NCBI RefSeq assembly: GCF_025770765.1
Contig: NZ_JANZKY010000011.1
Span: 1-64,000, forward strand
Reading direction: 5' to 3'
Length of the DNA: 64,000 bases
Origin: Propionivibrio soli
Lineage (GTDB): Bacteria > Pseudomonadota > Gammaproteobacteria > Burkholderiales > Rhodocyclaceae
The position numbers and the translations under genes were made by a program. Below the pieces are notes generated by a model. It saw nothing but the letters and a program-made list of their open reading frames with translations. It did no database searches and had not been told where the DNA came from. Shown one piece after another: positions 17,598 through 28,840 of this stretch. Within the stretch, counting starts at the first letter, position 1. Every line of letters begins with the position of its first letter.

Positions 17598-18284
17598 TCA
17601 GTGGCAACCAGCCGCGGAGACTGGTTCGGGCGTCCGACGTTGATTGCGCGCTGCTGCGCGTGCCTCGACCCAGTTCTTCCAGGCGATCAGGCAACCGAGA
17701 ACGATGAACGCACCGGGCGGCAGCATGGCGAGCAGGAGACCAGGGTAATCGTCGGGAAGCAGTTGCAGCGGCTGCAGCCCGGGAAAGACCATATCGATTC
17801 CCGAGAAGAGCGTACCGCGGCCGATGAGCTCGCGCAGCCCACCGAGCAGCGAAAGCGTCCACAGCATCCCCGTACCCATGAAAATGCCGTCGAAGATCGA
17901 TTGCAACGGCGGGTTCTTGGCGGCATAGGCTTCTACGCGAGCCAGGACGATGCAGTTGGTGACGATCAGCGGAATGAAAATGCCGAGGACGAGATAGAGA
18001 TCGTGCAGATTCGCGTTGAACAGCAAATCGACAATGGTTACCAAAGCGGCGACAATCAGGATGAACACCGGGATGCGGATTTCGTGCGGGATCAGGTTGC
18101 GCAGGCTGGCGATGGCCGCGCCAGACATGGCCATGACGACGATCGTTGCCAGCGACAGCATGGCGCCATTGACGAGATTCGTGGTGACCGCGAGCAGCGG
18201 ACACAAGCCGAGAATCTGTACGAGGCTCGTGTTCTGTTTCCACACTCCGTTGGCGATGATTTGCCGTAGTTCATTGCGCGTCAT
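17598..18284 (-). CDS. rnfE: Rnf electron transport complex subunit E
   Basis: A 228-residue integral membrane subunit with about six membrane segments. Family stretches NTSLVQILGLCPLLAVTTN and LGIFIPLIVTNCIVLARVEA contain the cysteines conserved between the RnfA and RnfE homologues, which bind an iron-sulfur centre in the membrane. The C-terminus is a basic tail (KNWVEARAAARNQRR). Last rnf gene before nth, separated from rnfG by 67 bases. Confidence 0.96.
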   Translation of the reverse strand: MTRNELRQIIANGVWKQNTSLVQILGLCPLLAVTTNLVNGAMLSLATIVVMAMSGAAIASLRNLIPHEIRIPVFILIVAALVTIVDLLFNANLHDLYLVLGIFIPLIVTNCIVLARVEAYAAKNPPLQSIFDGIFMGTGMLWTLSLLGGLRELIGRGTLFSGIDMVFPGLQPLQLLPDDYPGLLLAMLPPGAFIVLGCLIAWKNWVEARAAARNQRRTPEPVSAAGCH

Positions 18285-18351
18285 GGTGTTTCCTCAGTGC
18301 AGTTTGACGGCTCGGTATTTCCGGATTTCCAAACAGGGCCTTGCTTGTTCG

Positions 18352-19008
18352 TCAGCGGGCGGCGAAAAACGTTTCGCGGTTTTCGGCGACATACAGCGCT
18401 GCCTTGCGGACGGCCTTTATGACCGCACGCGGGGTCACGGTCGCTCCGGCGACCGAATCGAAACGGCCGCCGTCTTTGCGTACCCTCCAGTCGCGTTCCT
18501 CGATCTCAGCCGGCTTCAAACCATCGAACTGAGTAATCCACGGCCGATTCTTGTTCTTGTCCTTTTTCGGCTCGATGTAGTCGCCGAGACCGGGTGTTTC
18601 CTTGTGCTGTGTGGCCCGGACGCCGAGTACGGTGCCATCGGTTCCGATTGCAAGCAGTAGATGGATGCGGCCTGCGTAACCGTCTGGTGCGACTGCTTCC
18701 AGCACCACGGCCGTCGTTTGTCCGGCACGTTTGGCGCGGTACGCGGTGGAAACGTCCTCGGTACCGAGGGCGGGAGATGGCGGCAGACTGATCGCGTCCT
18801 TGAGCAGATCGTTATCGTAAGCGTTCCGGGGAAGTACCTCGTCGACCAGCTTCATTTTCTCTTCCGCCGCCGCGACGTCAATCGCCGACTTCGTCCATAG
18901 GTAGGCGCCGGAGAGGAGCCCCGTGAAGATGACGACGAAAATGAACAGGATGACGGCCGTACGTACCGCCATCTTGGGCGCCGAAAGCGGCTTGATCGGC
19001 GGCGTCAT
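18352..19008 (-). CDS. rnfG: Rnf electron transport complex subunit G (FMN-binding)
   Basis: A 218-residue subunit with one N-terminal membrane anchor (about 15-35) and a periplasmic FMN-binding domain. The covalent flavin-attachment motif SVAGATVTP near residue 180 has the required Thr, and GLGDYIEPKKDKNKNRPW is typical of the family. Its start overlaps the end of rnfD by four bases, indicating coupled translation. Confidence 0.95.
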   Translation of the reverse strand: MTPPIKPLSAPKMAVRTAVILFIFVVIFTGLLSGAYLWTKSAIDVAAAEEKMKLVDEVLPRNAYDNDLLKDAISLPPSPALGTEDVSTAYRAKRAGQTTAVVLEAVAPDGYAGRIHLLLAIGTDGTVLGVRATQHKETPGLGDYIEPKKDKNKNRPWITQFDGLKPAEIEERDWRVRKDGGRFDSVAGATVTPRAVIKAVRKAALYVAENRETFFAAR

Positions 19009-20027
19009 GGTTTCCTGCCCTTCATGCCGAAGATCGCGGGCTGCGTGTACAGGTCGATCAGCGGGACTCCGATATTGAGGAGCAGCACCGCGAAGGCAAC
19101 CCCGTCGGGGTAACCGCCGAAAACGCGAATCACGTAAGCGAGGGCGCCGGCGAGCCCACCGAAAATCAATTTACCTTTCGGCGTCGTACAGCCCGATACC
19201 GGGTCGGTGACGATAAAGAAGGCACCAAGCAGCGTACCGCCCGAGAACAGATGGAACAGCGGGCTGGCGAACTGCTGCGGGTCCCATAGCCAGAGGCTGC
19301 CGGCGAGTACGGCCATGCCAGCGATGAAACTGAGCGGCGCGTGCCAGCTGATGACCTTCTGTTGCCACAACCACAGGCCACCGAACAGGTACGCGGCGGC
19401 TACCCACTCCCAGCCGCGCCCGGCAACGCGGCCGAAGACGGCGGCGTCGGCCATAATCGTGCCGACAGAGGTGTGGCCCTCGCCCAGCTTGAGCGCGGTT
19501 TTCAGCGCGTCAAGCGGTGTCGCGCCGTTCATGGCGTCGATGCGCGGGGCGTGACCGAAAACGAGCGCGAGCTGCTCACCGACTCCTGCCCCCATATCGA
19601 CCGGAGGCCATTGCGACATCAGCGCCGGAAACGAAACGATGCATACGGCAAAGGCGATCATCGCCGGATTAAACGGGTTCTGGCCAAGCCCGCCGTACAG
19701 GTGCTTGGCAATGACAATAGCAAACAACGAACCGACGACCACCAGCCACCACGGCGCGAGCGGCGGGAAGGAGAGAGCGATCAACCAGGCGGTGACGAGC
19801 GCGCTGCCGTCGCCGAGAAACAGGGCGAGCGGTTTGTCGCGTAATTTGAGCAGAGCGGCTTCGGCCAGCAAACAAGCGACGCTGGCGATCCCGATCTGCA
19901 CGAGGATGACCGGCCCCACCAGGTAAACATACGCGGCGATAGCCGGCACGAGCGCTGCCAGCACTTTGAGCATGATGCGCTGGACGCTGACGTTCTGAGT
20001 CAAATAGGGCGGGCTCGTGAAGTTCAT
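19005..20027 (-). CDS. rnfD: Rnf electron transport complex subunit D
   Basis: A 340-residue membrane protein of the NqrB/RnfD family with about ten membrane segments. The covalent FMN site is seen as MNGATPLDALK (about residues 165-175), and GCTTPKGKLIFG is also conserved. ATG 20027 gives the expected N-terminus (SPPYLTQNVSVQRIMLKVL). It is preceded by rnfC (7-base gap) and overlaps rnfG. Confidence 0.96.
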   Translation of the reverse strand: MNFTSPPYLTQNVSVQRIMLKVLAALVPAIAAYVYLVGPVILVQIGIASVACLLAEAALLKLRDKPLALFLGDGSALVTAWLIALSFPPLAPWWLVVVGSLFAIVIAKHLYGGLGQNPFNPAMIAFAVCIVSFPALMSQWPPVDMGAGVGEQLALVFGHAPRIDAMNGATPLDALKTALKLGEGHTSVGTIMADAAVFGRVAGRGWEWVAAAYLFGGLWLWQQKVISWHAPLSFIAGMAVLAGSLWLWDPQQFASPLFHLFSGGTLLGAFFIVTDPVSGCTTPKGKLIFGGLAGALAYVIRVFGGYPDGVAFAVLLLNIGVPLIDLYTQPAIFGMKGRKP

Positions 20028-20034
20028 GGGCGGC

Positions 20035-21744
20035 TCATTTCTCGATGGCCGGGGCTGAATTCTCTTCCCCTTGATCGGTCGGCTTCTGCAAAGGCGTCCG
20101 GCGCGCCTCGATTTCGGCGATTTCCTCGCTCTGCGCGGCAGTCAGGCCTTCAGTATTCTTGGGCTGCACGCTTTCACGTTGCCGCTTCGCACGCTCCATC
20201 GCCGCGGCGATGGTTGCCTTCTTTATCGCTTCCGGATCCAGCGTCGCAGCCGTGTTGTCCGTAACAGCCACGCTCTGCGCAGACACACCTTCACTCGCCG
20301 GCTTTGCCGCTGCGGCCTTGGCAGCGGCCGCCTTCGCCAAACGCTCGGCTTTTTCGGCCTTCTCGCGCTCTTCGCGCTCGTTGCGGAACTCGAAGCGCGC
20401 CTTGGCTGCATCAGCCTGGTTTTTCTCGCGTTCGCGCGCCCAGATTTCGCTCTTGGCGAAACGGAAGTACTGCACGAGCGGAATGTGCGACGGGCAGACG
20501 TAGCTGCAGCAACCGCATTCGATGCAGTCGAAGATGTTGTATTCCTGCGTCTTTCCGAAGTTGCGGGCGCGTGCGAACCAATAGAGTTCGAACGGCTGCA
20601 GTTCGTGCGGACAAGCTTGCGCGCATGCACCGCAACGGATGCAGGGCATTTCCGGCGCTGGCGGTGGAAAGAGTGTTGGGGAGGCGGCGATGATGCAGTT
20701 CGTGGCTTTGACGATGGGGGCCTCAAGGCTCGGCATTTCAAAACCCATCATCGGGCCGCCCATTACGTAGCCTGTCGTGTCGGCTTTGGGTTGGCCGAGG
20801 GCGATGAGGTCACGCAGCGGCGTGCCGAGCAGCACCTCCCAATTGCGCGGTTGCTCAACATTACCCGTCAATGTGACGATGCGCGAAAGCACGGGCTCGC
20901 CGTGTGCAATGGCGCGCCAGGCGGTGTAGGCGGTGGCGACGTTGAAACATTGCACGCCCATTTCCGGCGAACGCGTGCTGGCAGGTACCTCCTTGCCGGT
21001 GAGCACGCGGATCAACTGCTTCGCACCGCCTGCTGGATAGCGGGTGGGTACGGCAACAACCTCGAAGTTTTCCCCGACGATTTGCACCGCCGCACGCATC
21101 GCGGCCAGGGCTTCCGGCTTGTTGTCCTCAATGCCGATGAGCACGCGTTTGGGCGCCAGCAGATCGCGGAAAATGCCGACGCCGCGCACGATTTCCTCTG
21201 CCCGTTCGCGCATCAGCATGTCATCGCAGGTCATGAATGGCTCGCATTCGGCACCATTGATGACGAGCTCTTCCATGGGTACCGCTTTGGCAGCGACCAG
21301 CTTGGCATGGCTAGGGAAAACGGCACCCCCGAGGCCAACGACGCCAAAGTCGCGCAGCCGTTCTCTTACGCGTTCAGGCTCCAGTGAGGCGTAATCAAGC
21401 GGCGCGCGCTCCATCCATTCGTCGCGACCGTCGGGCTCGAGGACGACGGATAGCGTTGGCAGGCCTGAGGGATGCGAAGCGATCCGCTCCTCGACAGAAA
21501 CGACGGTTCCCGAAGTCGGCGCATGCACCGCCGCCGAAATCCACTTATCCGGGTCGCCGATACGTTGCCCCTTGAGCACCCGTTCGCCCGCCTTGACGAG
21601 CGGTCTCGGCATGCCGCCGATGCTCTGGTGCAGCGGCACGATGAGTTGCGCCGGCAACGGTGCGATCGCGATCGGCGCCGTGACCGAAACCGCCTTGTTA
21701 GTCTCCGGCTTGACGCCACCCTTGAACTTGAAAAGCTGAAACAC
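20035..21744 (-). CDS. rnfC: Rnf electron transport complex subunit C
   Basis: A 569-residue peripheral subunit binding NADH/FMN and two 4Fe-4S clusters, the electron entry or exit point of the complex. N-terminal FQLFKFKGGVKP is typical, as is GLGGAVFPSHAKL. The clusters are CIRCGACAQACP and CIECGCCSYVCP (about 360-415). The last 120 residues form an Ala/Lys/Glu-rich extension, common in proteobacterial RnfC. GTG 21744 is chosen because AGGGA lies just upstream and the family N-terminus begins there; the longer frame upstream has no ribosome binding site. Confidence 0.95.
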   Translation of the reverse strand: MFQLFKFKGGVKPETNKAVSVTAPIAIAPLPAQLIVPLHQSIGGMPRPLVKAGERVLKGQRIGDPDKWISAAVHAPTSGTVVSVEERIASHPSGLPTLSVVLEPDGRDEWMERAPLDYASLEPERVRERLRDFGVVGLGGAVFPSHAKLVAAKAVPMEELVINGAECEPFMTCDDMLMRERAEEIVRGVGIFRDLLAPKRVLIGIEDNKPEALAAMRAAVQIVGENFEVVAVPTRYPAGGAKQLIRVLTGKEVPASTRSPEMGVQCFNVATAYTAWRAIAHGEPVLSRIVTLTGNVEQPRNWEVLLGTPLRDLIALGQPKADTTGYVMGGPMMGFEMPSLEAPIVKATNCIIAASPTLFPPPAPEMPCIRCGACAQACPHELQPFELYWFARARNFGKTQEYNIFDCIECGCCSYVCPSHIPLVQYFRFAKSEIWAREREKNQADAAKARFEFRNEREEREKAEKAERLAKAAAAKAAAAKPASEGVSAQSVAVTDNTAATLDPEAIKKATIAAAMERAKRQRESVQPKNTEGLTAAQSEEIAEIEARRTPLQKPTDQGEENSAPAIEK

Positions 21745-21861
21745 GCGTCTATCCCTGCCGTGAACCAGCGGCACGCCCTGATCGGAGAAGGGTAACCATG
21801 CGCTCTCTCCTCTGGGCTCCCCAAGGCCGCATCGCACGCGAGCGGCAACTGTCGTTGTTTG

Positions 21862-22401
21862 TCATGCCACTCGTTTGAGTTCGATTACCGGATACTTCCA
21901 CTTCCAATTGTCGATGCTTTCCTCGATGACTTCCATGCGGATGCATTCAACCGGGCAGGGCTTCACACACAGTTCGCATCCGGTGCACAGCGAACTGACG
22001 ACGGTGTGCATCTGCTTGGCCGCGCCGACGATTGCGTCGACCGGGCAGGCTTGGATACATAACGTGCAGCCGATACACGTCTGCTCGTCGATGATCGCGA
22101 GTTGTTTTGGTTTTTCTTCGGCATCGAGCGGCTTGACCTCGCGACCGAGCAGATCGGCAAGCTTGCGGACGCCTTCCTGGCCACCCGGCGGGCAGCGATT
22201 GATTTCCTCGCCTCCGGCAATTGCCTCGGCATAAGGCTTGCAGCCCGGGAAGCCGCACTGGCCACACTGCGTTTGCGGCAGGATGGCTTCGATCTTTTCG
22301 ACGAGCGGATTGCCTTCGACTTTGAATTTGATCGACGCGTACCCGAGGGCGGCTCCCAGGATGACGGCGCCGAGCGCCATGATGAGGATCGCAGTCAGCA
22401 T
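21862..22401 (-). CDS. rnfB: Rnf electron transport complex subunit B
   Basis: A 179-residue ferredoxin-like subunit with an N-terminal membrane anchor (1-25). It carries the Fe-S motif CGQCGFPGC near residue 50 and two 4Fe-4S ferredoxin motifs, [12 protein letters not shown] and [12 protein letters not shown] (about 110-155). Short compared with some RnfB proteins, having only two ferredoxin clusters, like the E. coli RsxB form. Its ATG overlaps the rnfA stop codon by one base. Confidence 0.96.
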   Translation of the reverse strand: MLTAILIMALGAVILGAALGYASIKFKVEGNPLVEKIEAILPQTQCGQCGFPGCKPYAEAIAGGEEINRCPPGGQEGVRKLADLLGREVKPLDAEEKPKQLAIIDEQTCIGCTLCIQACPVDAIVGAAKQMHTVVSSLCTGCELCVKPCPVECIRMEVIEESIDNWKWKYPVIELKRVA

Positions 22402-22985
22402 TACCGGTACTTGTCGAGGCCAGCGAAGCCCATGAATGCCAAGGACATCAATCCCGCGGTGATCATCGCGATGGCTACGCCACGGAAGTGCACCGGAACG
22501 TCGGCGCCTTCGATGCGCTCGCGAATGCCCGCAAAGAGCACCAGCACGAGCGAAAACCCGACGGCGCTTCCGGCTCCGAAGAGCAGCGATTCAAGGAAGT
22601 TGTACTTGTTCGCGACATTGAGCAGAGGAACGCCGAGCACTGCGCAATTGGTCGTGATCAGCGGCAGGTAAATACCGAGCACCTGGTGCAGCACTGGGCT
22701 GCTCTTCTGGATGACCATCTCCGTCAGCTGGACGATAGCGGCGATTGTGACGATGAACGAGATTGTGCGTAGATACTCAAGCCCGAATGGCATCAACAGG
22801 AAGTGGTCGATCACATAGGTCGCGCCAGTCGCTACCGTAAGCACGAACGTTGTTGCCGCGCCCATGCCGAACGCCGTCTCCAGTTTCTTGGAGACGCCCA
22901 TGAAGGGGCACAGCCCGAGGATTCTCACCAGCACGACGTTGTTTACGAGAACAGCGCCGATGACGATGAACAGATAGTGGGTCAT
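22401..22985 (-). CDS. rnfA: Rnf electron transport complex subunit A
   Basis: A 194-residue integral membrane subunit with about six membrane segments, homologous to RnfE. Conserved stretches are [18 protein letters not shown] and [18 protein letters not shown], containing the two Cys that hold an intramembrane iron-sulfur centre. ATG 22985 gives the family N-terminus ([18 protein letters not shown]) and the usual length (E. coli RsxA 193). First gene of rnfABCDGE-nth. The complex couples ferredoxin/NAD+ redox to ion movement, or in some bacteria reduces SoxR; which role applies here cannot be read from sequence. Confidence 0.96.
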   Translation of the reverse strand: MTHYLFIVIGAVLVNNVVLVRILGLCPFMGVSKKLETAFGMGAATTFVLTVATGATYVIDHFLLMPFGLEYLRTISFIVTIAAIVQLTEMVIQKSSPVLHQVLGIYLPLITTNCAVLGVPLLNVANKYNFLESLLFGAGSAVGFSLVLVLFAGIRERIEGADVPVHFRGVAIAMITAGLMSLAFMGFAGLDKYR

Positions 22986-23071
22986 GTCACGCGTAACGTT
23001 CGGATGCGGAAGGCAAAGCCCCGGGATTATCCCCTTTTGGCGCAGGCCGAACAACCATGCTATGGGTGGCG

Positions 23072-24115
23072 TTATCCGGCCGTCGTCGGTCGTTTGGCGA
23101 TGTCGGAAGCCGCTTCGCTGACGAGCGCTGGTCCACGGTATATAAATCCAGTATAGAGCTGCACCAAGCTGGCTCCGGCGTCGATCTTGGCCGCCGCGTC
23201 CGCGCCGCACATGATGCCGCCGACGCCGATGATCGGCACTTCACCGGCAAGCGCAGCGGACAGCAGGCGCAACACCGCCGTGGACCGGCCGAACACAGGC
23301 GCTCCAGAGAGACCACCTGTTTCCTCGGCATGCGGAAACCCCTCGACGCCGCCGCGGGAAAGCGTTGTATTTGTGGCGATGACCGCGTCGACGCGGTGCC
23401 GACGCAGCAAATCCGCAATAGACTGGATCTGTTCACTTTCGAGGTCGGGAGCAATTTTTAGCGCGAGTGGAACGTACTTGCCGTGCTTGTCGGCAAGGCG
23501 CATCTGTTCCGCCTTCAATTGGCCGAGTAGCGCGTCGAGTGCGTCGTCCTTTTGCAGCTCGCGGAGATTTTTCGTGTTGGGGCTCGAAATGTTGACGGCG
23601 ACGTAACTGGCAGCGCCATAAACGCGCTCTAGGCAGATCAGATAATCGTTCGCGGCTTTCTCGATCGGCGTATCGAAGTTCTTGCCGATATTAATGCCGA
23701 GGATGCCGCCATGCCTGGGAAACCGGGCGTCCGCGATATTGGCGAGCAACTTGTCCACACCATCGTTGTTGAATCCCATCCGGTTGATGATCGCCTGCTT
23801 TTCCGGGATGCGAAACATCCTGGGTTTCGGGTTCCCCGGTTGAGGGCGCGGCGTGACGGTGCCGATTTCTATGAAACCGAAACCGAGCGCAGCGAGGGCG
23901 TCAACGTGCTCGCCATTCTTGTCGAGCCCCGCGGCGAGGCCAACCGGGTTCGGGAACGTAAGCCCCATGACCTTGACCGGGCGCGAGGGGACAGGCTTGG
24001 CGAGCAGGCAAGCGACGCCGGCACGGTGCATGAAATCAATGCCCGACATGCCGAGTCCATGCGACATTTCGGGGTCGAGCGAGAAGAAGAATTTGCGAAT
24101 CAGCGAGTAAATCAT
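23072..24115 (-). CDS. pyrD: Dihydroorotate dehydrogenase (quinone), class 2
   Basis: A 347-residue membrane-associated flavoenzyme oxidising dihydroorotate to orotate with quinone, the fourth step of pyrimidine synthesis. The N-terminal amphipathic helix extension (about 1-40) marks class 2. Visible are [25 protein letters not shown], the catalytic-Ser motif [11 protein letters not shown] (about 175) and the FMN phosphate site IIGVGGI. Length matches the family. It is on the same strand as rnf, 86 bases upstream of rnfA, and could contribute to rnf transcription. Confidence 0.97.
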   Translation of the reverse strand: MIYSLIRKFFFSLDPEMSHGLGMSGIDFMHRAGVACLLAKPVPSRPVKVMGLTFPNPVGLAAGLDKNGEHVDALAALGFGFIEIGTVTPRPQPGNPKPRMFRIPEKQAIINRMGFNNDGVDKLLANIADARFPRHGGILGINIGKNFDTPIEKAANDYLICLERVYGAASYVAVNISSPNTKNLRELQKDDALDALLGQLKAEQMRLADKHGKYVPLALKIAPDLESEQIQSIADLLRRHRVDAVIATNTTLSRGGVEGFPHAEETGGLSGAPVFGRSTAVLRLLSAALAGEVPIIGVGGIMCGADAAAKIDAGASLVQLYTGFIYRGPALVSEAASDIAKRPTTAG

Positions 24116-24183
24116 CGGCGGATTTTACCGCATCGTCGAATCGCCGGTCGCCGCGAAGCCCTCGGCGTCGCTAAGGCGGCCCT

Positions 24184-27100
24184 TTACGACGAAGCGGTGG
24201 TACTCGAACGATCGAGCCAGCGGAGCACGACCGCAAACAACATGTCGGGGTCGAACGGCTTGGCCACAAAGTCGTTCATCCCAGCTTCGAGACAGCGCGC
24301 CTTGTGTTCGGAGAATGCATTAGCCGTCATGGCGATAATCGGTGTTGTTCGATGAGCGGCCAACCCGCGTATGCGTTGCGTCGCTTCCAGCCCATCGATG
24401 TTCGGCATCTGCATATCCATGATGATTATGGCGTAGGGCGCCAGTTCGGCCATGCGTACGCCTTCCTCGCCATCGTCCGCTGTATCGACAATGAGGCCGC
24501 AGTCCTGGAGAACCAGACGGGCGACCTCGGTGTTGATCGGCTCGTCGTCCACGACCAGAACGCGCCGTCCACGGTAGCGTTCGCTGATCTCTTTGCCTGC
24601 GTCGGCCGGCAGCGTGTCGGAAGTGGTCATTGACATTCCCTTCCTCAATCGAGCCGTAAACCAGAAGCGACTACCGACGCTTGGCGTGCTTTCCACCCCG
24701 ACCTGGCCGTGCATCAGCTCGCTCAGGCGGCGGGTGATGGCCAGTCCGAGCCCCGTTCCTCCGTATTTGCGCGAGGTCGAACTGTCGGCTTGTTCGAAGG
24801 CGCTGAATAGGCGCGGCACGGCCGTCGGCGCAATGCCGATTCCCGTGTCCGTTACTTCGAACCGGATCACCGCTGTTTCGGCGTCTTCTTCGTCCAACAC
24901 AGCCCGCAGGTTGACGGAGCCGCATTCGGTGAACTTGACCGCGTTGGAAACGTAATTGAGGAGGGCCTGCTGCAGATAGGTGGGGTCGCCGTAAAGCGTC
25001 GGAAAATCACCTTCGTCGACGACAAGGGAAATTCCTTTTGCCTGCGCGCGTTCGCACACCATCGCGCTTACATTGGAGAGCAGCCGATTGACCGATACCG
25101 GCGCTTCGTCGAGGACGAGTTTCCCGGCCTCGACCTTTGACAGGTCGAGGATATCGTTAATGATGCCGAGCAGATGCGCCGCCGAGGTATCTATCTTGTC
25201 CAGCCGCTCGGCTTGATCTGGCGTCACGCCGCCCCGGCGCAGGATGTTCGCCATACCGATGATTCCGTTTAGCGGCGTCCGGATCTCATGGCTCATATTG
25301 GCGAGGAAGGTGCTCTTGGCACGGTTGGCTGCTTCGGCTTCGTCTTTGGCGCGTTCGAGTTCAACCGTGCGCGAGGCAACCAGCTCTTGAAGGTGAAGCC
25401 GATGTTGTTCGAGTTCGGTTTCGGTGCGCTTGCGCTCAGTGATGTCACGCAGGAAGACGAAGAGTTCCGGCCCCTTCTCCTTTGGGTAGTTACCTTCCTG
25501 TTCGCGGGAGGTTGCGCTGACTTCGACGTGCCAGAGGCTTCCATCCTTCCGCCGATGAGTTGATTCGAATTGCTGACTTCCTTGCGCCAGGGTTTCCGCG
25601 ATACGCCGCGCCACACCCTCTGCATCGAAGTTGGCGTCAAGTTCGCCAACTGGCCGGTCGAGAAGTTCCTCTCGTGCGTATCCCGAGAGGCGACAGTAGG
25701 CGGCGTTGACTTCGATCAGACGACCCGTTTGGTCTAGCCTCCAGAAGCCGTCTCGGGTCGTGGCCAGGATGCTGCGCAACGTTTCGTGGCTATCGCGTTG
25801 GGCGGCTTCGGCGCGTTTGTGTTCGGTGATGTCGAGCATGACCCCGATCAGGCCGGCCACTCGACCTTCGGAATCGCTGAAGGTCGCCTTGTAGAGAATG
25901 CAGTCGCGCGTACTACCGTCGGCACAAGGCACGAATGTCTCTTGAATCTGCACACCGGGGTTGGCGATCAATGCGCCGTCCGCGGCTTCCTCGCTTTCTG
26001 GAAACGGTGACGACACGAAATCCCGGATATGTTTGCCGACAAACTGCGTGCGGGGGATGCCGACATACTCGCTGAACGCGCGGTTGCCGCCAATGAATCG
26101 TCCGCTAGCGTCCTTGTAGTAGATCGGCGAGGGGACCGTTTCCATCAATTCCTGTTGAAAGCGCAAGGCGTTATGCAACGCCCGCTCGCGTTGCCCAAGC
26201 GTCTCCAAGAGACGGTTGAAACTGGCGATCAACTGCCCGATTTCGTCACGACGGACGACGGGCAACGGTTGCAAAGGATAGGGGGCGTTGGCGATGGTAC
26301 CGAGCGTGTGGGCGGTACTTTGCAACGGCGAGAGCTGCCGCTTGAGCAGCCACCACGTGAAGGCGCCGGCGGCGAGCGTCAGGGCAATTGTGGCGAAGAG
26401 CATTCGCCGCTGCAAATCGCGGATCGGTGCGAAGGCCTCGGCAGTTGGCAACGCCGCGACGGCATACCACCCGGCCGCCGGGATGGGCTTTGCCGAGGAC
26501 AAAACTTCGATACCGTCTGGATCGTGCGTGAGGCGCGTTCCCTCATGGCCCGCACTAAATTCGCTATCGAGCCCTTCTCGATCGCTCTGTGGAAGCGTTT
26601 CCATGATTCGACTCTTATCGCTCGATGTGACGATAAGGCGGTGCTGCGGAGCGACCAGCAAGTAACTTCCGGTTTGCCCGTAGCGGCTCTCCGTAATCTG
26701 ATCGAGGAAGTTCGGCTGCTCAAGGTTGGTCAGCGCTGATAGTGCACCGATCACCTCACCGGCTGGGTTCCGAATCGGGGCGGTCATGACGAACACCGGA
26801 GCTTGCGCTTTCTTGCCCATCACTGGCCGACCGATCGTCGTACGCGCTTCACGCAGCGCGGAGGCGATGAAGTCCCGGTCCATGTAATTGACACCGCGGC
26901 GCCCCGACGCTAGTGGAACATCGGCAAGCGTGGTTCCGTCACCTCCCGTGATGTAGCCACCTCCATTGAATAGGAGTTTGAGGATGATGCGTTCCTCGAG
27001 GAACCGTTGCGCGGCCTCGGACCCTGCCGCCAAGGGTTCTGCGGCGCCGCTTGCCATTTCACGCAAGGCAGCAAGTCGTTCCTCGATGCCGCGATTGACC

Positions 27101-27276
27101 TCGCTTGCCACCATGGAAACGGTCGAGTATTGCTGGGCACCGAGCACGCGTTCCATGTCGCGGCGCAAGGCTTGGCTGGCATAGAACGAAAGAGACCACA
27201 GGCCGGTAAGGAAAACGGCCAGCGTGGCGAACGTTATTCTGTTCTTGAGCGACTGCCAGGAACGGACCGTCAGCAT
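24184..27276 (-). CDS. Membrane-bound hybrid sensor histidine kinase with Cache, HAMP, PAS and receiver domains
   Basis: About 1030 residues. Membrane segments at 12-33 and near 285-305 flank a periplasmic Cache-type sensor, followed by HAMP, two PAS/PAC units (about 380-490 and 510-640), HisKA with [12 protein letters not shown] (near 662), HATPase with [12 protein letters not shown], and a C-terminal REC with [12 protein letters not shown] (near 952). All phosphorelay residues are present. The N-terminal [17 protein letters not shown] fits an anchor after the start at 27276; an upstream in-frame start at 27321 is possible. No partner regulator lies beside it. The periplasmic domain suggests an extracellular ligand, identity unknown. 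Confidence 0.88.
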   Translation of the reverse strand: MLTVRSWQSLKNRITFATLAVFLTGLWSLSFYASQALRRDMERVLGAQQYSTVSMVASEVNRGIEERLAALREMASGAAEPLAAGSEAAQRFLEERIILKLLFNGGGYITGGDGTTLADVPLASGRRGVNYMDRDFIASALREARTTIGRPVMGKKAQAPVFVMTAPIRNPAGEVIGALSALTNLEQPNFLDQITESRYGQTGSYLLVAPQHRLIVTSSDKSRIMETLPQSDREGLDSEFSAGHEGTRLTHDPDGIEVLSSAKPIPAAGWYAVAALPTAEAFAPIRDLQRRMLFATIALTLAAGAFTWWLLKRQLSPLQSTAHTLGTIANAPYPLQPLPVVRRDEIGQLIASFNRLLETLGQRERALHNALRFQQELMETVPSPIYYKDASGRFIGGNRAFSEYVGIPRTQFVGKHIRDFVSSPFPESEEAADGALIANPGVQIQETFVPCADGSTRDCILYKATFSDSEGRVAGLIGVMLDITEHKRAEAAQRDSHETLRSILATTRDGFWRLDQTGRLIEVNAAYCRLSGYAREELLDRPVGELDANFDAEGVARRIAETLAQGSQQFESTHRRKDGSLWHVEVSATSREQEGNYPKEKGPELFVFLRDITERKRTETELEQHRLHLQELVASRTVELERAKDEAEAANRAKSTFLANMSHEIRTPLNGIIGMANILRRGGVTPDQAERLDKIDTSAAHLLGIINDILDLSKVEAGKLVLDEAPVSVNRLLSNVSAMVCERAQAKGISLVVDEGDFPTLYGDPTYLQQALLNYVSNAVKFTECGSVNLRAVLDEEDAETAVIRFEVTDTGIGIAPTAVPRLFSAFEQADSSTSRKYGGTGLGLAITRRLSELMHGQVGVESTPSVGSRFWFTARLRKGMSMTTSDTLPADAGKEISERYRGRRVLVVDDEPINTEVARLVLQDCGLIVDTADDGEEGVRMAELAPYAIIIMDMQMPNIDGLEATQRIRGLAAHRTTPIIAMTANAFSEHKARCLEAGMNDFVAKPFDPDMLFAVVLRWLDRSSTTASS

Positions 27277-27585
27277 CGTGGGCGTTTCCCCCTCAAGCGG
27301 CGCGTTATGCCAGCGCACCAAGGCCTAGCCATTTTGCATGGCGATACTACACGCGAGCTTTCGGGTGAGGCAACCACGGATTGCTTCATGAAAGGTCTGA
27401 CGTTGGACGGGCGGATGCTCTGGACGGTATTTTTGAGCAAAAGGTGCGGGGCGCCTCGCTTTTGACCGCGCGAACGAGTCGTGCCATATTCGTGCGGCGC
27501 AGGAGGGCCTGGGACCGAGTCGATGTGCCGGGTCCGGAAGGCCGCCGTAACCTGCCTATTACCCGATCAAACGAAGGAACGAAGC

Positions 27586-28551
27586 GTGCTTGTCAATTGT
27601 GTAGCCTACGAAAATGGTTCGCGGCTGGCGGACCTATCGGTCGAAGAGATAAGCGATTACCTGCAACGGCCGGGCTGTTTCGTCTGGGTCGCCCTGGCGG
27701 ACGCTACGCCGCAGGAACTCGCGCAGATGAAGGAAGAATTCAGCCTGCACGAACTCGCGGTTGAGGATGCGCATCACGGCCACCAGCGCCCGAAAATCGA
27801 AGAGTACGGCGATTCCGTTTTTGTCGTCATGCAACTGCCGGAGTTGACCCGTGACGGTTTCAATGTCGGCGAGGTCGACATCTTTGTCGGCCGCAACTAC
27901 GTTCTCTCCGTCCGGAACCGCAGCGACCAGCATTTCATGGCGGTACGCCAGCGTTGCGAACGCGAGCCGGAATTGCTTCGCCAGGGAGCGAGTTTCGTCC
28001 TTTACGCATTGATGGATGCGACGGTAGACCGGTACTTCCCGATCATCGATCGACTGGAATCAGAACTCGAAGAGATCGAGGACCAAATCTTCGCCAAGGA
28101 CGCTGCTCGTGCCAACATCAAACGCCTCTACTTGCTGAAGTCGAAGATCACCGTCCTTCGTCACGCGGTCGGCCCGCTCGTCGAGGAAACTGCGAAGCTC
28201 TCCGGAGGCTGGGGGCCTACGGTATGCTCGAACAGTCGCGAATATTTCCGCGATGTCTATGACCATCTGGCACGAATCAACACCTCGCTCGAAAACATCC
28301 GTGACACGATCGGTACCGCGATTCAGGTGAACCTCTCGATGGTCGCTATCGAGGAAAGCGAGGTCAACAAGAAACTTGCTGCGTGGGCCGGGATCTTCGC
28401 CGTGGCAACAGCGTTTGCCGGCATTTGGGGAATGAACTTCAGAGTCATGCCCGAACTGCAATGGGAATACGGCTATCCGGTGGCTCTGGGCGCTATAACC
28501 ATTGCGTGCATCCTCCTTTTCCTGCGGTTCCGGCGTGCCGGCTGGCTCTAG
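27586..28551 (+). CDS. corA: CorA-family magnesium/cobalt transporter
   Basis: A 321-residue divalent-cation channel of the inner membrane. A large cytoplasmic alpha/beta domain (1-255) is followed by two membrane helices near the C-terminus, with the signature GMNF in AGIWGMNFRVMPEL before a short periplasmic loop. Hydrophobic ALGAITIACILLFLRF forms the last helix and the basic FRRAGWL tail is typical. GTG 27586 is chosen because AAGGA lies seven bases upstream and the family N-terminus begins there; the longer frame to 27481 lacks a ribosome binding site. Confidence 0.92.
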   Translation: MLVNCVAYENGSRLADLSVEEISDYLQRPGCFVWVALADATPQELAQMKEEFSLHELAVEDAHHGHQRPKIEEYGDSVFVVMQLPELTRDGFNVGEVDIFVGRNYVLSVRNRSDQHFMAVRQRCEREPELLRQGASFVLYALMDATVDRYFPIIDRLESELEEIEDQIFAKDAARANIKRLYLLKSKITVLRHAVGPLVEETAKLSGGWGPTVCSNSREYFRDVYDHLARINTSLENIRDTIGTAIQVNLSMVAIEESEVNKKLAAWAGIFAVATAFAGIWGMNFRVMPELQWEYGYPVALGAITIACILLFLRFRRAGWL

Positions 28552-28840
28552 ACGCGGCGCGAACCGCTGACGGCGGGTTCTGCGGCTTGCCACGATGCTG
28601 TTGTTGAGGCGCGCAGCGTGCCTGCAGGCCGCGTCGTATTGCCGTAATGGTCATCTTGCATGTTGCCCTCAATTCCGTCGCGGACGTGCCGTTATCGTCG
28701 GGGAGTTATCAACCTGGCGTGTTCCCTTTAGCCGGAACAACGAACAAAGCCCTAATAGGCGCATGTACTGCTTGCGGAGAAGGTGCATTCCTTCGCGATG
28801 CGGTATGCTTGCCCCGTTAGGCACGGAGAGTGATTCGAAT

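Noticed and set aside
21745-21837. Upstream extension of rnfC
   Set aside because: Lacks a ribosome binding site and family similarity; GTG 21744 fits both.
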